NCBI GenBank assembly: GCA_024684155.1
Contig: JAIKXK010000368.1
Location: 1 to 8,764, forward strand
DNA: 8,764 nucleotides
Origin: Lachnospiraceae bacterium
Lineage (GTDB): Bacteria; Bacillota; Clostridia; Lachnospirales; Lachnospiraceae
Direction: 5' to 3'
Shown here: positions 5,997 through 8,764 of the stretch, piece by piece
How positions within the stretch are numbered: the stretch's first letter is position 1
Layout of the letters: every line of letters starts with the position of its first letter
Translations under genes and position numbers: made by a program
The notes under the pieces: model-generated
The model's database searches: none
What the model saw: the letters and a program-made list of their open reading frames with translations, nothing else
What the model was told of the DNA's origin: nothing

Positions 5997-6173
5997 ATGG
6001 GCGGTGAATTCTTTTTACTTCAATCAATTGCACTATTTTTGGTAACAGCCAGCACAGATGTGTTTGCAGTCAGCGTAAAAGCACTAGGCGTTGTTGCAAT
6101 TCTGGGGCTACTGATTACCGGGGTTGATAGTAAAGAGAATTCGTCTAATCGCCAAAATCGGGACGAGTTTTAA
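5997..6173 (+). CDS. Small hydrophobic membrane protein, unknown function
   Basis: A 58-residue protein starting MGGEFFLLQSIALF. The ATG at 5997 is chosen over an in-frame ATG at 5937 because GGGAG precedes it by 7 bases; the earlier start lies only about 5 bases after the predicted transcription start and has no ribosome site. Residues about 5-44 are almost wholly non-polar, enough for one long or two short membrane helices, with a Lys near 28. The last 14 residues are polar and charged (KENSSNRQNRDEF). It has its own promoter and terminator, so it is a self-contained unit. I do not recognise a family. A small regulator of a membrane protein or a toxin-like peptide are both conceivable, with no direct evidence for either. 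Confidence 0.65.
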   Translation: MGGEFFLLQSIALFLVTASTDVFAVSVKALGVVAILGLLITGVDSKENSSNRQNRDEF

Positions 6174-6181
6174 TATAATCT

Positions 6182-6215
6182 AAAAGGACAGAGCATTAGT
6201 CTCTGTCCTTTTTTT
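6182..6215. terminator. Intrinsic terminator, probably bidirectional
   Basis: A 12-bp stem (arms 6182-6193 and 6201-6212, 7-base loop) ends in seven Ts on the plus strand and closes the small membrane-protein unit. On the minus strand it lies just after the DUF4364 stop codon at 6221 and is followed by TTTTA, so it may also end the malic enzyme-DUF4364 transcript. Confidence 0.85.
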
Positions 6216-6220
6216 GTGTC

Positions 6221-6733
6221 TTACATTAAATTTTCAAGCATAATTGCATATACATCACTATAGTGTTGTTTCCAGTTCATACAAATTGCTTCGGCCTGTG
6301 GCTCTGAGTTTACATGAAAGGTCAGATCCATAACGTTTCTTTCCGTTTCAGACATTCTAAGGTGAACATAAAATCCACCAGAAGCAGAAGGGTAGTAATC
6401 TGAAGTTACAGAATTTTCCTTTTTCATTTCTAAACCATTTTGCGTAAAGAAAGCTTTCACTTCCTCCTCTATAGCATCAGTAATTCTTTCTCGAAAAAGA
6501 TTTAAGGTATCAAGTCCTTCACTTGTAATGGTATATTGGCTTTCATTTGCCCCTTGATCCATTTGTACCATCTTTGTGTCCACTAAGTCATTCAATATCT
6601 GTTGAATGGAGAAATAATCCGTATAATTACCTTCGATGAAAAAGCCGGTGATTTGTTGGTTACTTAGTGGAAAATCTGCCTTTGAAAGTAAATCTAATGC
6701 GGTAATCTTATAAATTAAGTTAGACTCAGACAT
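6221..6733 (-). CDS. DUF4364 family protein, winged-helix-like
   Basis: A 170-residue cytoplasmic protein recognised as DUF4364, a family common in clostridia. Residues about 5-80 look like a winged helix-turn-helix: helices around ITALDLLSKAD, SNQQITGFFIEG and SIQQILNDLVDTKMV, then a QYTITSEGLDTL wing. The remainder (about 95-170) is an alpha/beta region of unknown role. The ATG overlaps the malic enzyme stop as TAATG, with AAAGG upstream inside that gene, so translation should be coupled. A DNA-binding role is likely from the fold; targets are unknown. Confidence 0.85.
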   Translation of the reverse strand: MSESNLIYKITALDLLSKADFPLSNQQITGFFIEGNYTDYFSIQQILNDLVDTKMVQMDQGANESQYTITSEGLDTLNLFRERITDAIEEEVKAFFTQNGLEMKKENSVTSDYYPSASGGFYVHLRMSETERNVMDLTFHVNSEPQAEAICMNWKQHYSDVYAIMLENLM

Positions 6734-7881
6734 TAAATTAAAGCCTTTACTGCATCAGCCACTACGCGGGAAACTCTAGGATCAAAAGCTTCTGGCATAA
6801 TGAATTCTTCATTTAATTCTTCCTCAGATACCAAGGATGCGATTGCTTCAGCTGCAGCCAGTTTCATTTCTTCTGTAATCTGTTTGGCACGGCCTTCTAA
6901 TGCTCCTTTGAAGATTCCTGGGAAGGCTACTACATTGTTAATCTGGTTAGGGAAGTCACTTCGTCCGGTTCCTACGATTCTTGCACCAGCAGCTTTTGCT
7001 TCGTCTGGCATAATTTCTGGAGTCGGGTTTGCCATAGCAAAGATAATTGGATCAGTGTTCATAGACTGAACCATTTCTTTAGTAACAGAATTTGGAGCAG
7101 ACACACCAATAAAGATATCGGCACCTACTAAAGCATCTGCTAAAGAACCAGAAATATCATCTGGGTTGGTAACCTTTAACATTTCTTTTTTCATATCATT
7201 TAAATTATCTCTTGAAGAAGAAATAATTCCTGTACGATCACATAAAACGGCATATTTGAAACCATAGCGAAGTAAGAGCTTTGTAATTGCAATTCCTGCA
7301 GCTCCGGCACCGTTTACAACAATACGGCATTCTTCTTTTTTCTTGCCTGTAATCTTTAAAGAATTAATAATAGCGGAAAGAACTACAATAGCAGTACCAT
7401 GCTGATCGTCATGGAAAACAGGAATATCTAAAGTAGCTTTCAAGCGTTCTTCAATTTCGAAGCAACGAGGTGCTGAAATATCTTCTAAGTTGATACCGCC
7501 GAAGGTTGGTGCTAATGCAGTAACAATTTTTACGATTTCGTCCGTATCTTGTGTATCTAAACAGATTGGGAAAGCGTTTACATCACCAAATTCTTTAAAT
7601 AGAACACATTTACCTTCCATAACTGGCATAGCAGCTTCAGGTCCAATATTTCCTAATCCCAGAACAGCGCTTCCGTCAGATACTACAGCAATGGTATTTG
7701 CCTTTAGTGTATACTTGTATGCTTCCTCTTTGTTTTCTGCAATGATGCGGCAAGGAGCAGCAACACCAGGAGTGTAAGCTACAGCTAAATCCTCTCTGGT
7801 TTTTACAGCAGCCTTTGCAGTAGTAGTGATTTTTCCGTTCCACTCTTCATGAAGCTTTACGGCTTTTTCATCGTTGGTCAT
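6733..7881 (-). CDS. NAD(P)-dependent malic enzyme (short bacterial form)
   Basis: Oxidatively decarboxylates malate to pyruvate and CO2 with a divalent metal, in the cytoplasm. The 382 residues match the short form that lacks a phosphotransacetylase domain. Visible features: the catalytic Tyr36 in YTPGVAAPC, SDGSAVLGLGNIGPEAAMPV (68-87), Lys91 in EGKCVLFK, the metal-binding NLEDISAP (131-138) and HDDQHGTA (157-164), the nucleotide-binding GAGAAG (191-196), and GRSDFPNQINNV with FPGIFKGAL near 306-328. Asp215 follows the second strand of the Rossmann fold, compatible with NAD, but cofactor choice is not certain. AGGAGG (7889-7894) lies 7 bases before the start. It is co-transcribed with the DUF4364 gene. 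Confidence 0.95.
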   Translation of the reverse strand: MTNDEKAVKLHEEWNGKITTTAKAAVKTREDLAVAYTPGVAAPCRIIAENKEEAYKYTLKANTIAVVSDGSAVLGLGNIGPEAAMPVMEGKCVLFKEFGDVNAFPICLDTQDTDEIVKIVTALAPTFGGINLEDISAPRCFEIEERLKATLDIPVFHDDQHGTAIVVLSAIINSLKITGKKKEECRIVVNGAGAAGIAITKLLLRYGFKYAVLCDRTGIISSSRDNLNDMKKEMLKVTNPDDISGSLADALVGADIFIGVSAPNSVTKEMVQSMNTDPIIFAMANPTPEIMPDEAKAAGARIVGTGRSDFPNQINNVVAFPGIFKGALEGRAKQITEEMKLAAAEAIASLVSEEELNEEFIMPEAFDPRVSRVVADAVKALI

Positions 7882-7920
7882 TTTTCTTCCTCCTATTTAA
7901 TATATCAATTCGCAAAATGT

Positions 7921-7949
7921 ATCATAACAAACTTAAAAAACCCTTGCAA
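7921..7949 (-). promoter_or_regulatory. Promoter of the malic enzyme-DUF4364 operon
   Basis: On the minus strand TTGCAA (7949-7944), a 17-base spacer, then TATGAT (7926-7921). Transcription should begin near 7914, giving a leader of about 33 nt with the AGGAGG site. Its -35 box is the same six bases used by the rho promoter on the other strand. Confidence 0.65.
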
Positions 7950-7973
7950 GAAAAAGCATTTATGAGTTATAAT
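7944..7973 (+). promoter_or_regulatory. rho: Promoter of rho
   Basis: TTGCAA (7944-7949), an 18-base spacer, then a perfect TATAAT (7968-7973). The expected start near 7980 gives a leader of about 86 nt. The -35 hexamer is self-complementary and doubles as the -35 of the divergent malic enzyme promoter. Confidence 0.65.
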
Positions 7974-8031
7974 TCTTCTATAAATTTGGTCCTTGTCGAT
8001 TCTGACATTATTCCATGAAATGAACTTGAAA

Positions 8032-8054
8032 TATTAATTTTATATATATTAATA
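8032..8054 (+). repeat. AT hairpin just before the rho ribosome site
   Basis: TATTAAT (8032-8038) and ATTAATA (8048-8054) form a perfect 7-bp inverted repeat directly before AAGGAG (8054-8059). It is all A/T and thus weak. It may affect rho translation or have no function. Confidence 0.3.
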
Positions 8055-8065
8055 AGGAGTATTCT

Positions 8066-8764
8066 ATGCGAGAAAAATACGAAACTTTATCTGCAGCGGT
8101 TTTAAAGGATTTGTGTAAAGTTCGTGGCATTAAGGGAATTTCTAAAATGAAAAAAGAAGAACTGGTAGAAGCAATGTTACGCCAGGATGCCATTGATGCA
8201 AAGAACAAAGAAGCTTCTGAGGGAGAAACACCTGAGAAGAAAACAGAAAAGAAGGCAGAGAAAAAGCCAGAAAAAAAGGCTGAAAAAAAAGATTCGGTTG
8301 AAAAGAAAAGTGAAAAAGAAGAACGTCCGCATAAACCTGAAAAAAAGGTGATTAAAAAGGTGGTAAAATCTTCACCTGTTCAACCTGAAAAATCATCTGC
8401 TAAGACAGAAGAGTCTTCTGAGGATGAAAAAGAAATCCCACATTATGATGACGAGAAATCCTGTAGTGGTATTTTAGAAGTGCTTTCTGAAGGCTATGGA
8501 TTCATTCGTTGTGAGAATTATATGCCGGGTGAAAACGATGTTTACGTCTCTCCATCTCAGATTCGCCGATTTAATTTAAAAACAGGGGATATTATTACAG
8601 GACGAACCAGAAAAAATAACCCTAATGACAAGTACGGAGCTCTTTTGTTTATGACTGATATTAATGGTTATACTCCTGAAGAGGCTGCGAAACGTCCAAA
8701 CTTTGAGGATTTAACACCTATTTTTCCTGAGGAAAGAATCCGCTTAGAGCGACCAGGAAGTTCT
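8066..8764 (+). CDS. rho: Transcription termination factor Rho, N-terminal 233 residues, cut off by window edge
   Basis: Rho is a ring-shaped hexameric RNA helicase that ends transcription at C-rich, unstructured sites. Residues 5-41 form the Rho_N helical domain (TLSAAVLKDLCKVRGIKG, then KMKKEELVEAML). Residues about 134-198 form the RNA-binding cold-shock domain (GILEVLSEGYGFIR, DVYVSPSQIRRFNL, GDIITGRTR). They continue into NGYTPEEAAKRPNFEDLTPI and FPEERIRLE, typical Rho sequence before the ATPase core, which lies beyond the window. Between the two domains (about 44-132) is a low-complexity, Lys/Glu-rich, probably disordered insertion. AAGGAG lies 6 bases before the ATG. The gene is divergent from malic enzyme. 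Confidence 0.95.
   Translation, partial: MREKYETLSAAVLKDLCKVRGIKGISKMKKEELVEAMLRQDAIDAKNKEASEGETPEKKTEKKAEKKPEKKAEKKDSVEKKSEKEERPHKPEKKVIKKVVKSSPVQPEKSSAKTEESSEDEKEIPHYDDEKSCSGILEVLSEGYGFIRCENYMPGENDVYVSPSQIRRFNLKTGDIITGRTRKNNPNDKYGALLFMTDINGYTPEEAAKRPNFEDLTPIFPEERIRLERPGSS
8234..8290 (+). repeat. rho: 12-base tandem repeat coding EKKx in Rho
   Basis: Residues 57-75 read as nearly five copies of a four-residue unit EKK(T/A/P). The DNA copies have a 12-base period but differ at synonymous positions (GAG/GAA, AAG/AAA), so the repeat is old or kept at the protein level. Slippage in this A-rich tract could vary the length between strains. Confidence 0.75.

Noticed and set aside
5879..6265. The 9-base string ACTATAGTG occurs at 5879-5887 and at 6257-6265, palindromic in part.
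   Set aside because: One copy is inside DUF4364 codons and no other relation links the two; a chance match is likely in A/T-rich sequence.

Overview
The window looks like ordinary chromosome of a low-GC, Gram-positive anaerobe, most probably a clostridial species of the Lachnospiraceae type. This is inferred from AT-rich codon use, strong AGGAGG-type ribosome sites, a DUF4364 protein coupled to a short malic enzyme, and a Rho protein with a long Lys/Glu-rich insertion. There is no sign of phage, insertion sequences, CRISPR, tRNA or rRNA. Two genes run off the ends: araA on the left and rho on the right.

Left part (1-4478): a truncated L-arabinose isomerase gene (araA, minus strand) is divergent from a tight plus-strand cluster. 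The cluster encodes an AraC-type regulator, the tRNA methyltransferase TrmO, thiamine pyrophosphokinase (ThiN) and a CobW/COG0523-like P-loop GTPase with an atypical cysteine motif. Gaps between these four genes are only 1-2 bases, so they are probably co-transcribed. The araA/araC spacer carries two palindromes made of the same AAAACT half-site, likely operators.

Middle (4391-6215): a membrane-bound diguanylate cyclase gene (minus strand) runs into the GTPase gene, overlaps it by 20 bases, and has its terminator inside the GTPase coding sequence. Upstream, on its own strand, lies a candidate structured leader RNA of about 95 nt with three hairpins, the last a textbook intrinsic terminator, and no other gene before it. 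This suggests attenuation or a small RNA. A short plus-strand transcription unit follows. It has a good promoter, a hairpin that presents the ribosome site in its loop, a 58-residue hydrophobic protein and a terminator.

Right part (6221-8764): malic enzyme and a DUF4364 winged-helix protein form a translationally coupled minus-strand pair (TAATG). They are divergent from rho. Both divergent promoters appear to use the same self-complementary TTGCAA as their -35 box, so they should be mutually exclusive.

Most coding content is housekeeping. The best candidates for undescribed biology are the terminator-ended leader of the cyclase, the shared -35 element, the small membrane-protein unit and the variant GTPase. 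All functional statements come from reading the sequence; no database search was run.
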